Part shown: piece after piece, positions 1-8,386 of the stretch | Layout: the number at the start of each line of letters is the position of its first letter | Numbering within the stretch: the first letter of the stretch is position 1 | Source of the DNA: Anaerolineales bacterium | GTDB lineage: Bacteria; Chloroflexota; Anaerolineae; Anaerolineales; UBA6663 | Direction of reading: 5' to 3' | NCBI GenBank assembly: GCA_020850595.1 | Contig: JADZEK010000184.1 | Coordinates: 1 to 44,266 of the forward strand | Length of the DNA stretch: 44,266 nt | Translations under genes and position numbers: made by a program | The notes under the pieces: model-generated | What the model saw: only the letters and a program-made list of their open reading frames with translations | Databases searched by the model: none | What the model was told of the DNA's origin: nothing

Positions 1-117
1 CTCAACAACTTGGTCATTGGCCTACTCAACCAGGCCGGCTTTCGCAATCATGCCCAGGCCCGCCGCCGCTTGGATGCTGACCCGGGCCAAGCCTTGACCC
101 TAATTCTCGGACTTTAA
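1..117 (+). CDS. Transposase, C-terminal fragment (ISAs1-like, cut by window edge)
   Basis: An open frame enters from the left edge and ends at TAA 115-117. The 38 visible residues (LNNLVIGLLNQAGFRN near the start, DPGQALTLILGL at the end) match the general pattern of the last helix of ISAs1/H-repeat DDE transposases, whose C-termini read roughly LRNLVIxLLRxAGxxNIxxALRxxAxxPxxAL. The catalytic domain lies outside the window. A GCCCTG hexamer ends 10 nt after the stop and could be the outer tip of the right inverted repeat, but the other end is not visible. The family assignment comes from a short tail and is moderate. Confidence 0.55.
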   Translation, partial: LNNLVIGLLNQAGFRNHAQARRRLDADPGQALTLILGL

Positions 118-164
118 GAAAGCCCTGACCGGGAAAGTAAGCTTTAGACAGAGGGGGATTTTGC

Positions 165-204
165 CACGAATGAACACGAATAGGGGGAGCAAATGAGCAC
201 GAAT
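165..204. repeat. Degenerate CACGAAT repeat cluster
   Basis: Three copies of CACGAAT lie at 165-171, 175-181 and 198-204, just after the transposase fragment. The first two are spaced 10 nt apart, the same period as the regular array at 38627-38653 (opposite orientation). It looks like a decayed copy of that dispersed element. No gene overlaps it. Confidence 0.5.
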
Positions 205-225
205 GAAAATGGGGCGGCGCAGGCT

Positions 226-1479
226 TCAGGGAGCGGAGCCGAGCAGTTCTTGAAGGGCCGCGTCAATCACGGGGTCGGCGTCGGGCGGGAAGCTGTCCCA
301 GTCGGCGGCGACTACCTGGTCGGGGGTGAGGCCGGAGGTGGCGAGGTCGGCGTTGGCGGTGGTGCGGAAGGAGGAGGTCGCCAGGAACAGGCGCGAGCCG
401 TCGGGCAGCGCGACTTCCTCAAAGCCTTCCACTGAGCCGGGGGTGGCCTGGCCGATGACGACGGCGCGGCCGGAGGCCTGTAGGGCGGCGGCGAAGATTT
501 CGGGCGAGCCTTCGGTGTCCGGCCCGACCAGCAGCACCAGCGGCAGGGTCTGCGAGCCGCCGACGTCCACGCCGGCAAGGGTCAACTGCTCGCTGCTGTC
601 GCGGGTGTAGAACTCGCCCAGCGCGCCGTCGCCGAACAGGGCCAGCATGTTGGTCAGCGGCCAGCCGCCGCCCGAGCGGGCCACGCGCAGGTCAATAATC
701 ACGCCCGCCGGGGTGGCGCTTTGGGCGATCTGGTCCAGGTCGGCGGCGAGGTTGTCGGCCAGGGTGGCGCTCGACGCCACGGGCACGCGGTAGTAGGCGA
801 GGTTGAGGCTTTCCAGGTAGCCGCCGCGCAGCACGTCGGTGGCCGTGATCTGCTCGCGGGCGATGGTGACCTCCCGCGGATCGCTGCCGGGAGTTTGCAC
901 GGTGAGCGTGACGCTCGTGTCGGGCAGGCCGCGTATCTTTTCAGCAGGCGAGGCCTCGTCTTCGAGCGTGAAGGGCGCGCCGTTGATGGCGAGGATGTTG
1001 TCGTGCGGGGCCAGGCCGGCGCGCTGGGCGGGCGAATCTTCCACCACGGCCAGGATGACGACGTGCGGCGCGGGCGTCTGGCGAAAGGCGATGAACGCGC
1101 CAATGCCGTGGTAGGTGGTGGAGTCGGTAGTTTCCTGGGCCAGGCGTTCGGCGCGCGTCTGGTAAACGGCCTGGTTGTTGGGCAGCGCGGCGAGCATGGC
1201 GCGCAGGGTGAGGGCGAAGTCGCCGTCCGACAGCCCGGCCTGCATCTTGGGGCGGTAAAGCGCGCGCACCGCATCCCAATTCACGCCGCCGTAGTCGGCG
1301 CGGACGTACTGGTCGCGCACGGCTTCCCAGGCGGCATCGAAGACGGTGAGCTGCCGTTCGGTGGCAGCGATGGTCGGCACGGGCGTGGCGGTGGGCGGGG
1401 TGCGCTGCACCAGCCCGCACGCCGCCGCCAGCAGCGCCGCGAGGACCAGCCCGGTGTGGACGATCAGCCGTTTCAGCAT
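226..1479 (-). CDS. PDZ-containing S41-family lipoprotein, probable inactive protease
   Basis: 417 aa. An N-terminal hydrophobic segment ends in a lipobox (LAAAC, Cys21), so it is probably a lipoprotein facing outside. A Thr/Pro linker (about 27-40) precedes an alpha-helical region, a PDZ domain (about 125-210, SPAQRAGLAPHDNILAING) and an S41 tail-specific-protease core (about 220-390). In C-terminal processing proteases the dyad is Ser in SASASEI and Lys in FGKG. Here the aligned stretch reads DTEGSPEI (321-328) and the Lys position in ATPGSV is Ser349. There is no Lys anywhere between residue 320 and the C-terminus, so the normal dyad cannot form. I read it as a pseudoprotease or scaffold. 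It stands alone, with no gene in the same orientation close by. Confidence 0.8.
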   Translation of the reverse strand: MLKRLIVHTGLVLAALLAAACGLVQRTPPTATPVPTIAATERQLTVFDAAWEAVRDQYVRADYGGVNWDAVRALYRPKMQAGLSDGDFALTLRAMLAALPNNQAVYQTRAERLAQETTDSTTYHGIGAFIAFRQTPAPHVVILAVVEDSPAQRAGLAPHDNILAINGAPFTLEDEASPAEKIRGLPDTSVTLTVQTPGSDPREVTIAREQITATDVLRGGYLESLNLAYYRVPVASSATLADNLAADLDQIAQSATPAGVIIDLRVARSGGGWPLTNMLALFGDGALGEFYTRDSSEQLTLAGVDVGGSQTLPLVLLVGPDTEGSPEIFAAALQASGRAVVIGQATPGSVEGFEEVALPDGSRLFLATSSFRTTANADLATSGLTPDQVVAADWDSFPPDADPVIDAALQELLGSAP

Positions 1480-1624
1480 AACGCGCTCCGCACTAGCCCG
1501 TACCCGAGGCCACCCATTTCCGCTCAGTCATTAGCGCTACGTCAGGACAGGTCTTCTAATGCGCTCGCAACCGTGGTGCGTGAGGTTGGGCGGTAGAACG
1601 CTAAAAGGCCCTTGATCTCAGCGC

Positions 1625-1678
1625 GTTATCGCGCCAACGGTAGGGTTCGCCCCGGCGGTTGGGCGCGGATTAGACTGT
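1625..1678 (-). repeat. Dispersed intergenic repeat, copy 1
   Basis: The reverse complement of this stretch aligns over about 50 nt with 20184-20238: both contain GTCTA, then GCGCCCAA, then CGTTGGCGCG followed by TAA, with scattered substitutions between. Both copies are intergenic. Part of it (GAACCCTACCGTTGG) also resembles the repeated motif at 15777 and 15906. Confidence 0.5.
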
Positions 1679-1716
1679 GCTTTATGCCAGCCGTCAAACG
1701 CATGGGGCAGCCCGCC

Positions 1717-2880
1717 TTAGTTTACTTCCCAGGGCGCGCGGCCGCCTGCCCCGCTTAGCGCTTGCTCGATAGGCGCGCTAAACTCAGGGTAGGCGGCGGC
1801 CAGCGCTCGCAGCAAGCCATAACAGCCAGCCAACATCATATCGCCAAACGGGGCGGCAAAATAGGGGGCATGGGCCGAGCCGGCCAGCAGGGCGCGGCGC
1901 GGGCCGAGCGCCGCCAGGTAGAACGGGGCGGGCAGCGGCTGTGGGTCGTAGACCAGCGCGCCGTGGCCCATGTCGTCGAACACGGCCCGCCGGTCGAGGC
2001 GGGAGTCGGCCAGCGCGCCCAGGTAGGCGTCGAGCTTGGCGGGGGTAAGCTCGCCGGTGTGGTGCTCGAACAGGCCGGTGATGCCGGCCGGGCCGAAGCG
2101 AAACGCCAGGCAGTGGAAGTTGCCCACGTTGGCGACCAGCCCCCCGCCCGCCTGGGTCAGCGCCGCGGCCACGCGCGCATCGAGCAGCGCGCCCAGCACG
2201 GCGGCGGGCGCGGTGTCCATGACACACAGCGGCGCGGCGAGGCCCTGGGCGGCGGCTACGACGGCCCGCAAACGGGTCAGGTCGGCGGGCACGGCCTCGG
2301 CGCAGTGGCCGAAGGCGGCCAACTGCGCCTGGGCGGTGGGCAAGGCGCGGGCTGCGCGGCAGCGCGCATCCAGGTAGTCAAAGCGGAACTGCCGGTCGGA
2401 GCAGCCGGGCGGCGCGGCGCCGTGATCGAACACGGCCACCGCCACCGCGTCGGGCCGCAGCGCCACCCCAAACTCCGCAAAAGCACGCTCGAGCAGCGGG
2501 TAGTCGAAGTCTTTCAGCTCCAGGCGCGTCACGCTAGCGGGCAGGGCCTGGGCCTCGTCCGCGCTGACGATTTGCACGCCCAACTCGCGTTGCACGCGGT
2601 CCAGGTCGTCGTCGAAGGTGCGGGCGGCCTCGGGCGTAGCGTAGAGTAAACCGCCCGCCCGCACGTGGTCGCGCGCTGCCCACTGGCTGGGGCCGCCGCC
2701 CATCAGCCAGCCGGTGAGCAGCACCGCCTCGCGGCGTTGGGTGGCGGCGCGCAGGCGGCGGCGCACCATGAGCGTGGGCGAGGGCATCACTAGCTTATAG
2801 CTGTTCTCCAGGGCCAGGGCGGTGTCGAACAGGCACACGTCCTGCGTGCCGGTGCCCACATCCACGGTAAGGAGGCGCAT
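1717..2880 (-). CDS. DUF1786 family protein (ASKHA-fold ATPase-like)
   Basis: 387 aa. It opens with LLTVDVGTGTQDVCLFD, a phosphate-1-like loop of the actin/sugar kinase/Hsp70 fold and the signature of DUF1786 proteins, which are sometimes mislabelled pyruvate formate-lyase activating enzymes. A second glycine-rich segment (GGGLVANVGNFHCLAFRF, near residue 250) fits the second nucleotide-contact loop. A late FEHHTGEL follows. No radical-SAM CxxxCxxC motif is present, so PFL activation is unlikely. The ATG lies 9 nt after the stop of the upstream glycoside-hydrolase-like gene, so the two are probably co-transcribed. The function is unknown. Confidence 0.7.
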   Translation of the reverse strand: MRLLTVDVGTGTQDVCLFDTALALENSYKLVMPSPTLMVRRRLRAATQRREAVLLTGWLMGGGPSQWAARDHVRAGGLLYATPEAARTFDDDLDRVQRELGVQIVSADEAQALPASVTRLELKDFDYPLLERAFAEFGVALRPDAVAVAVFDHGAAPPGCSDRQFRFDYLDARCRAARALPTAQAQLAAFGHCAEAVPADLTRLRAVVAAAQGLAAPLCVMDTAPAAVLGALLDARVAAALTQAGGGLVANVGNFHCLAFRFGPAGITGLFEHHTGELTPAKLDAYLGALADSRLDRRAVFDDMGHGALVYDPQPLPAPFYLAALGPRRALLAGSAHAPYFAAPFGDMMLAGCYGLLRALAAAYPEFSAPIEQALSGAGGRAPWEVN

Positions 2881-2889
2881 GGCTCGCCG

Positions 2890-5139
2890 CTACGGTTCCA
2901 CGAAGTCGGTGGGCAGGTCGGCCAGGGCGGCCGCCGGGCCGGTGTAGTACAGCGCGGTGGAGGCCGGGGGCAACTCCACGCTAAACTCGGCGGCGGCGCG
3001 GGCCAGCGGGCGGTTGGCGAAGAGGTCGTAGACTAGTTCGACCGGGCGCGGCAGAGCGAAGGTGCGCGGCCCGCCGGCTACGGTGTGCACGCTGAGCAGG
3101 TCGGGCGTGGCGTAAAGCACGTCGCCCTGGTCGTTGTAGATGTGCGCCCCGGCGTGACGGGCCAGGCCGCGTAGCACCGGCGGCGGCAGGGCGGGCGTGG
3201 CGACGTAGACGGAGTTGAAGGGCTGCGCCGCGCCCGCGGGCTGGTAGGGCTTGAGGGCCAGGCCCGGCTGACAGCGACCGAGGCTATAGACCACCTCGCC
3301 GAGCACCGTGGCCTCGGGGTCCGCCACGTGGAAAATCGGGGCGATGGAACGATTGGTGCCCCAGAACAAGTCTTGCGGCAACCCCTGGGTGACGGGGTGG
3401 CGGAAGTTGGTGAGGTGCATGAACGGCGACCAATAGCTGCCGCCCTGCCCGAAGGTGAAGCCGGTCAGGTCGGTCATGTTAGCCTGGCCCACCGGCTCGG
3501 CGGCGTCGGTGTTGAGGTAGCCGGGGGCGTAGAACCACAGCGCGGTGCGCCCGCCGCGGCCCAAGATTTCGTGCAGCTTGCGGCGGCGGGCGGTGTTGAG
3601 GTGGAAGGGGTTGAGGAAGATATAGAGCTTGTAATCGGGCAGGCGCTCTTCCAGCAGGTCGTTGAGCAGGTACAGGTCGTGCGGCGCGCCGAAGCGATTG
3701 AGGGTGACCACGCGCAGGTGCGAGATGAGCGGTAGGTCGAGGTCGTTGCGATTGGCTTCGTAGAAGTACGATTCGTCGTCGAGGAACACGGCCACTTCGG
3801 CGCGGGGCGCGCGATCTAGCCCGAGCGCCCACGTGCCCAAGACCTGATAGCGCGGGTGCCAGCGGTGCGCTTCGGCCACGATGCGCGGGTCTTCCACGCA
3901 GTTGCTGTTCTCCATCCAGGTAATGCCCAGGCCGTGGGTGAGGCACTGGGCGAAGTTGCGCTGGTAGATAGGGATGGATTTGTCCCTGGGCTGCACGCGG
4001 CCCTGCGGGTCGAAGTTGTTGTGCAAGAGCGTGTCTTCTTCAAACAGGTAGAGCTTGCCGTGCGCGCGGACGCTCTCGGTGGGCTGCATGGGCAGGCCGT
4101 CACCGCCCAGGCCGCGGAAGGCGTAGCTGTACGGGCTGACGAAGAAGTCTATGTCGGGCGAACGCATGGCCTGGGCCAGGCCGAGGTGGCCGCTGCGCTG
4201 CACGGTGGAGACTTCGCTATCCGGCTTAACGCCCATCCCGTCGTTGAAGAAGCTGTTGTTCCAGGCCAGCTCCATCAGGTAGCCGAAGAACGCGCCGGCG
4301 AGCTTGTCGCCGCCGGTCGCGGTTTTCACGGCGCGGCAGAGGCTCAGCAGGGCGTCGGCGGCGGTCTCGGCGTGGCAGGCGTAGTAGTCAATGACGGACT
4401 GTTCGCGGCGCGGGTCGCGCCACTGGTAATGCGTGGCGGCGGCCTGCGCCGGGCCGGAGGGCGCCGCGGCGGTGTCAAACGTCGCCAGCGGGTCATGCCA
4501 GGCAGCTTGCAGGGCGGCGTCGCTGCCATATTTGGCGCGCAGCCAGGCCTGGAACTGCCGGCGCATGGCGGGGCTGAAGTCGCCGGAGGGCAAGCTCATG
4601 CACGACCAATCTTTGATCCATTCGCCGCAGGTGCCAACGCCGACCTGGTAGGCGATGACGCGGTCGTAGAGGCCGACGGAGCGGAGGTGGGCGATGTAGG
4701 CGCCCAGCAGCTCGCCGACCTGGGTGCGCCAGACGGAGGAGGCATACGAGGCCGACAGCCGCGCGCCGTTGTCGAGCACCTCGACCTCGTCGGGGTACAT
4801 CAGGTTCCACCAGTCGCCGGGGAAGTACTTGGTCTCGAAGCTCATGCGCAGCAGGAAGAGCGCTTCGGGGTCGGCGTCAATAATGGGCTGGAGGCGCGGG
4901 GCGGTCGTGCGAAAATCGAAGGGGCCGCCGCCGGTGGGGCGCGGGGCGTACCATTCGTCGCCGATGGCGTCAACGGCGTAGATGTGCACGCCGCTGGCGG
5001 CGAAGGCGCGGGCGATCTCCTGCGTTTGGGCGAGGGCGTTCGGGTCAAGGCCGCCGAGGAGTTGGATGTTGGCGTAGGCTGGTTGGCCGTCGAGAAAGAG
5101 CGTGGGGGCGCCGTTGTGCTGTCGAACGTGTGCTTTCAT
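2890..5139 (-). CDS. Glycoside hydrolase-like protein (GH42/clan GH-A type fold)
   Basis: 749 aa with no signal peptide, so probably cytoplasmic. The N-terminal 370 residues look like a clan GH-A (beta/alpha)8 barrel. YQVGVGTCGEW (Glu173) sits where the acid/base Glu is expected, and KLYLFEED (Glu367/368) where the nucleophile is expected. A GH42-like flavodoxin/trimerisation domain follows (about 440-590; VAVFLDDESYFY, GGRTALWFYAPGYLN), then a beta-rich C-terminal domain. Family and substrate cannot be set from sequence alone; beta-galactosidase-like activity is only a guess. The start is supported by GAGG 5 nt upstream of ATG. It is the first gene of a two-gene unit with the DUF1786 protein. 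Confidence 0.6.
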   Translation of the reverse strand: MKAHVRQHNGAPTLFLDGQPAYANIQLLGGLDPNALAQTQEIARAFAASGVHIYAVDAIGDEWYAPRPTGGGPFDFRTTAPRLQPIIDADPEALFLLRMSFETKYFPGDWWNLMYPDEVEVLDNGARLSASYASSVWRTQVGELLGAYIAHLRSVGLYDRVIAYQVGVGTCGEWIKDWSCMSLPSGDFSPAMRRQFQAWLRAKYGSDAALQAAWHDPLATFDTAAAPSGPAQAAATHYQWRDPRREQSVIDYYACHAETAADALLSLCRAVKTATGGDKLAGAFFGYLMELAWNNSFFNDGMGVKPDSEVSTVQRSGHLGLAQAMRSPDIDFFVSPYSYAFRGLGGDGLPMQPTESVRAHGKLYLFEEDTLLHNNFDPQGRVQPRDKSIPIYQRNFAQCLTHGLGITWMENSNCVEDPRIVAEAHRWHPRYQVLGTWALGLDRAPRAEVAVFLDDESYFYEANRNDLDLPLISHLRVVTLNRFGAPHDLYLLNDLLEERLPDYKLYIFLNPFHLNTARRRKLHEILGRGGRTALWFYAPGYLNTDAAEPVGQANMTDLTGFTFGQGGSYWSPFMHLTNFRHPVTQGLPQDLFWGTNRSIAPIFHVADPEATVLGEVVYSLGRCQPGLALKPYQPAGAAQPFNSVYVATPALPPPVLRGLARHAGAHIYNDQGDVLYATPDLLSVHTVAGGPRTFALPRPVELVYDLFANRPLARAAAEFSVELPPASTALYYTGPAAALADLPTDFVEP

Positions 5140-5342
5140 GAGGTCCTCAAGCGTAAGGGAAAGGCGTTATCTTATCATCGGCGGCCGCGCGCCACTGTGG
5201 GTGTTTCTGTGGAGGCGGGGCCGGGTTGGGCGGGACGGATTTCACGAGGGAGGCCAGGCGAGGCGCAAGGTGAGAAGGCAATGGTCGCAGGCCAGAGGTG
5301 CTGGGCAGATGGGCACCAAGCGGCGGCGCGGGGCAGCCGGCG

Positions 5343-6708
5343 CTACGCGGCCGCGGCGGAGCGGGCTTGCGGCGCGCCAAGCCCCATGGCGGCCAGCATC
5401 TCGGCATCGGTGGCGAACTTGAATTCTTCCAGGCCACGCTCGGCGGCCTGGGCGCGCTCGGCGGCTTCGAGGCGCTGCAAGTCGGCCTTGGTCACCACCC
5501 GGCTGGGCAGCTGCGCCAGCCGTTCGGCCAGCGGGGCCAGCGCGGGCAGCGCGGCGGGGGGCAGGGTTTGCAGGTAGTGCAGCACAGCCTGCGCGCCGTT
5601 GGTACCGTCTTTGCGGGCCGCGCCTACCAGGCCGGTGCTGGCCTCGCGCGACCAGCCGGCTACGAACACGTCGTCTAGGCCGCGCTCGGCCACGGGGTCG
5701 TAGACTTCGTAGCACAGCCCGGCCACGGGGAAGCGCGGCTCGGGACGCTTGACGAAGGTGTTAGCCTTCACGGGCAAGCCGAAGTGCTCATCCACCCGGT
5801 CGCCAATGGCGAAGACCACGGTGTCGGCGGGGATGGTGCGGTAGACGCCCAGGCCACGCGCCTTGGGGTTCTCGGCGTCGCCGGTCAGCGTGGTTTCTTC
5901 CACTTCCAGGCCGGTCAGGCGGCCGTCGGCCCCCACCAGGCGGTGAGGCGAAGCGAGGAAGTCGAGGGTGAAGCGCGCGGCCGACACGGGGGCCAGCGCG
6001 CCGGGCAGCGCCGCCAGGATGTAGGCGCGGGCGCGGGCCACGTCTTGACCGAGGGCGGCCATGTGCGGGCGCACACGCTCCAATTCGGCGTCCAGGGCGT
6101 TCACGTCCAGGTTGGCGGCGACGTACTCCATCTCCGGCTTGTCGAACTTGACTTCGGCCGGGCCGCGGCGGGCCACGGCCACAACCTCGTCCACACGCAG
6201 GTCGCGGATGAGCCAGTGGGCGATGTCTAGCATGACGTTGCCGACGCCCACAATCGCCACGCGCCGGCCGATGGGGTAAGCGCGCCGGCTGTAAGGCGGC
6301 AGCTGGTTGTAGTGGTAGACCAGATCTTTGGCGTGGTAGACGTTCGGCAGGTCTTCACCCGGCAGCCCGAGCCATTTGGTGCCTTGCGCCCCGACGGTGA
6401 CCAGGACGGCCTGAAAGCCGAAGGCGCGCAGTTCGGCCAGCGTGAGGTCGGCCTTGTCGCCGATGGTGACGTGGCCGTAATACTCAATCTGCGGCAGGGC
6501 CAGCAGTTGGCGGAACTGCTTGCGCAGGCCTTCTTTCATCTTGTGCTTGTCGGGGTAGATACCGTATTCGGCCAGGCCGCCGGGCTTGATGTCGCGGTTA
6601 AAGACGACGACATGCGCGCCTTCAGCGGCGAGTTGGCGGGCGGCGAACAACCCGGCCGGGCCGGCGCCAACGACGGCCACCAGGTATTGGGAACCCAGAG
6701 CATCGGTC
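5343..6708 (-). CDS. Ferredoxin-NADP reductase, adrenodoxin reductase/FprA-like
   Basis: 455 aa; the GTG start codon occupies 6708-6710, with GGAGG 6 nt upstream. It has an N-terminal FAD-binding Rossmann motif (VVGAGPAGLFAARQL), an NADP-binding motif (VGVGNVMLDIAHWL) matching the GQGNVALDVAR loop of adrenodoxin reductase, and a late FAD contact (VFVAGWSREASTGLVGAARKDG). The architecture is that of two-dinucleotide-binding-domain flavoproteins passing electrons between NADPH and ferredoxin or a partner oxidoreductase. A glutamate-synthase small-subunit role is less likely because there is no N-terminal Fe-S domain. The Ala-rich last 10 residues are unremarkable. No redox partner gene is adjacent. 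The full CDS span including the start codon is 5343-6710. Confidence 0.8.
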
Positions 6709-6761
6709 ACAAGTAGCCTCCGGCGAGCGAGGGTGCGGCCCCGACGGGCAGGACCGCGCGT

Positions 6762-6767
6762 ATTATA
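6762..6767 (-). promoter_or_regulatory. -10 box for the reductase gene
   Basis: TATAAT on the minus strand (preceded by an extra T) lies about 52 nt before the GTG at 6710, predicting a leader of about 45 nt that includes the GGAGG ribosome-binding site. No good -35 is visible at 16-18 nt spacing. Confidence 0.4.
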
Positions 6768-6791
6768 ACGCGGGCCGAGGCGCTCCGGAGG

Positions 6792-7292
6792 CTAGCGCCG
6801 GGCGTAGAGGAAGATGCCGGCGACGGTGACGAAGATGCCGAGGGCGATGCCGGCGGTTTGCAGCGCGCCCAGCAGCGGGCGCTCGGCCCCATAGTGGCTG
6901 CCGATGCCCAGCACGTCGGCGAAGCCGGTGGCATAGGCCACCACCTGCCCGGTAGCCATGAGGCGCAGGCCCACGTCTTCGCGCAGGCGGCGCGGCAGCA
7001 GGCGGTGGCGCGTGGCGTAGGCGTAGATATAGGCCCCCAGGGTCATGAGGGTGGTGCCGAACAGAAAGAGGCCGATTTGCAGCAGGCCAATGCCGGGCGT
7101 GAGGCCCAGCCGGATGAGGTCGGGGAAGATGCCGATCGCGAACAGGAAGAAGCCGAACACCACGATGGCGACGCCGACGCGCGCCAGCCGGCTGGTGGAG
7201 AGGTCGGGGGCCGGCCCGGCGGGGCTGGACGCGGGCGCGGCCGGCAGCGGGGGCTGGGCGGGCGGCTCCAGCAGCGGCGGCGCGGCGGTCAT
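6792..7292 (-). CDS. Small integral membrane protein, four helices, unknown function
   Basis: 166 aa. A Pro/Ala-rich cytosolic N-terminus (1-35) precedes four predicted membrane segments (about 38-58, 63-88, 110-128 and 140-162; e.g. VGVAIVVFGFFLFAIGIFPDLI). The family is not recognised and there are no catalytic motifs. Its ATG overlaps the TGA of the upstream dipeptidase by 4 nt, so translation is probably coupled, and it is the last gene of the six-gene operon starting at 11375. A short inverted repeat (GGCGCT/AGCGCC, 6779-6799) over the stop codon may help end transcription but lacks a U-tract. Confidence 0.65.
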   Translation of the reverse strand: MTAAPPLLEPPAQPPLPAAPASSPAGPAPDLSTSRLARVGVAIVVFGFFLFAIGIFPDLIRLGLTPGIGLLQIGLFLFGTTLMTLGAYIYAYATRHRLLPRRLREDVGLRLMATGQVVAYATGFADVLGIGSHYGAERPLLGALQTAGIALGIFVTVAGIFLYARR

Positions 7293-8374
7293 GCCGGCAG
7301 CCCCCGGCGCAGCACGCTGATCCAGTTGCCGCCCAAGATCGCGGCCACATCGGCGGGGCTGTAGCCGCGGGCGCGCAGGGCCGGGTCGAGCTTTTGCAGG
7401 TCGGCCACGGTGTCAATTTCGGCGGGCACGCGCTCGACGCCGAAACCGCCGTCGAAGTCGGAGCCGATCCCCACGTGCGCGGCGCTGCCGGTGAGCTGGC
7501 AGACATGGTCAATCATAGCTACGACCGCGTCGAGCGTGACGGCGTCTTTGCCGGCGGCAGGCGTCCAATCGGCGCGCAGGAAACGGTTGTAGGGCACGAT
7601 GCCCACGACCCCGCCCGCCTCGGCCAGCCGCTCGATCATGGCGTCGGTGAGCATGCGCTCGGGTCGGCCGAAGTCTTTGAGCAGCGCGCGCGGGTTGGCG
7701 TGCGAGGCTATCACCACGCCGGGGTAGCGGTCGAGCGCTTCCAGGCACGCTTCGTCGGAGCAGTGCGAGACATCCAGGATCATGCCGACTGCGGCCATCA
7801 GCTCGAGCAGGCGGCGGCCGTCGTTGGTCAGCGGGCCAGGCTCGCCGGTGCCGCCGGCGTAGCGCGTGGCGGCCCAGGCCAGCCCCAGGATGCGGATGCC
7901 GCGCGCGTACCAGGCCTCGACTTCTTCGGGCACGCGGATTGGGTCGGCCCCTTCCATGAGCGGGACGACGCCGATGCGGCGGCCCGCCTTGTACGGCCCG
8001 TTCCAGGTGGCGAGGACTTTCTCCAGCCGGGCGCGATTTTCGATCAGGACGAACTCGGGGTGCTCGTCGGCCAGCCGGTGATAGTAGTCGAGCTGCCGGC
8101 CGGCCAACTGGTGGGCCTGTTCGGGCGTGGCGTAGGCCTGCGCGTCCCATAGGGCTGAGGCGTGGCGGGCGGGCGAGACGAACAGGGTGCCGAAGATGAC
8201 GGCCACCTGCCCGGCCAGGTACTCGGGCAGGCCGAGCAGGGTGTGGCCATTGCGGGTGGCGGCTTCGGCCCCCGCCTCGGCGGCGCGGGTGGCGGCCACG
8301 CTGCGGCTCACATCACGCCCAAAGGTGAGGGCGTTCCAGGCCAGGTCTTGGTGCGCATCAACAATCAGAGGCAT
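7289..8374 (-). CDS. Membrane dipeptidase family (peptidase M19, renal dipeptidase-like)
   Basis: 361 aa, TIM-barrel zinc peptidase of the amidohydrolase superfamily. Visible metal ligands are HxD in VDAHQDLAWN near the N-terminus, Glu in PLMEGADPI, His in ILDVSHCSDEA and His in IASHANPRAL; the late Asp is in GIGSDFDGGFG. These match the M19 binuclear site, so it should be active on dipeptides, possibly D-amino-acid-containing ones. There is no signal sequence, which suggests a cytoplasmic enzyme. It sits between a phosphotransferase (12-nt gap) and a membrane protein (4-nt overlap). Confidence 0.9.
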   Translation of the reverse strand: MPLIVDAHQDLAWNALTFGRDVSRSVAATRAAEAGAEAATRNGHTLLGLPEYLAGQVAVIFGTLFVSPARHASALWDAQAYATPEQAHQLAGRQLDYYHRLADEHPEFVLIENRARLEKVLATWNGPYKAGRRIGVVPLMEGADPIRVPEEVEAWYARGIRILGLAWAATRYAGGTGEPGPLTNDGRRLLELMAAVGMILDVSHCSDEACLEALDRYPGVVIASHANPRALLKDFGRPERMLTDAMIERLAEAGGVVGIVPYNRFLRADWTPAAGKDAVTLDAVVAMIDHVCQLTGSAAHVGIGSDFDGGFGVERVPAEIDTVADLQKLDPALRARGYSPADVAAILGGNWISVLRRGLPA

Positions 8375-8386
8375 GACTCACTCGCT

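Noticed and set aside
5140..5342. Extra small gene between the glycoside-hydrolase and reductase genes
   Set aside because: Short frames exist on both strands but none has a ribosome-binding site or a recognisable sequence.
3856..5577. Long plus-strand open frame antisense to the glycoside-hydrolase-like gene
   Set aside because: Gly/Ala/Val/Arg-rich translation with no recognisable domain; it mirrors a well-supported gene and is explained by high third-position GC.
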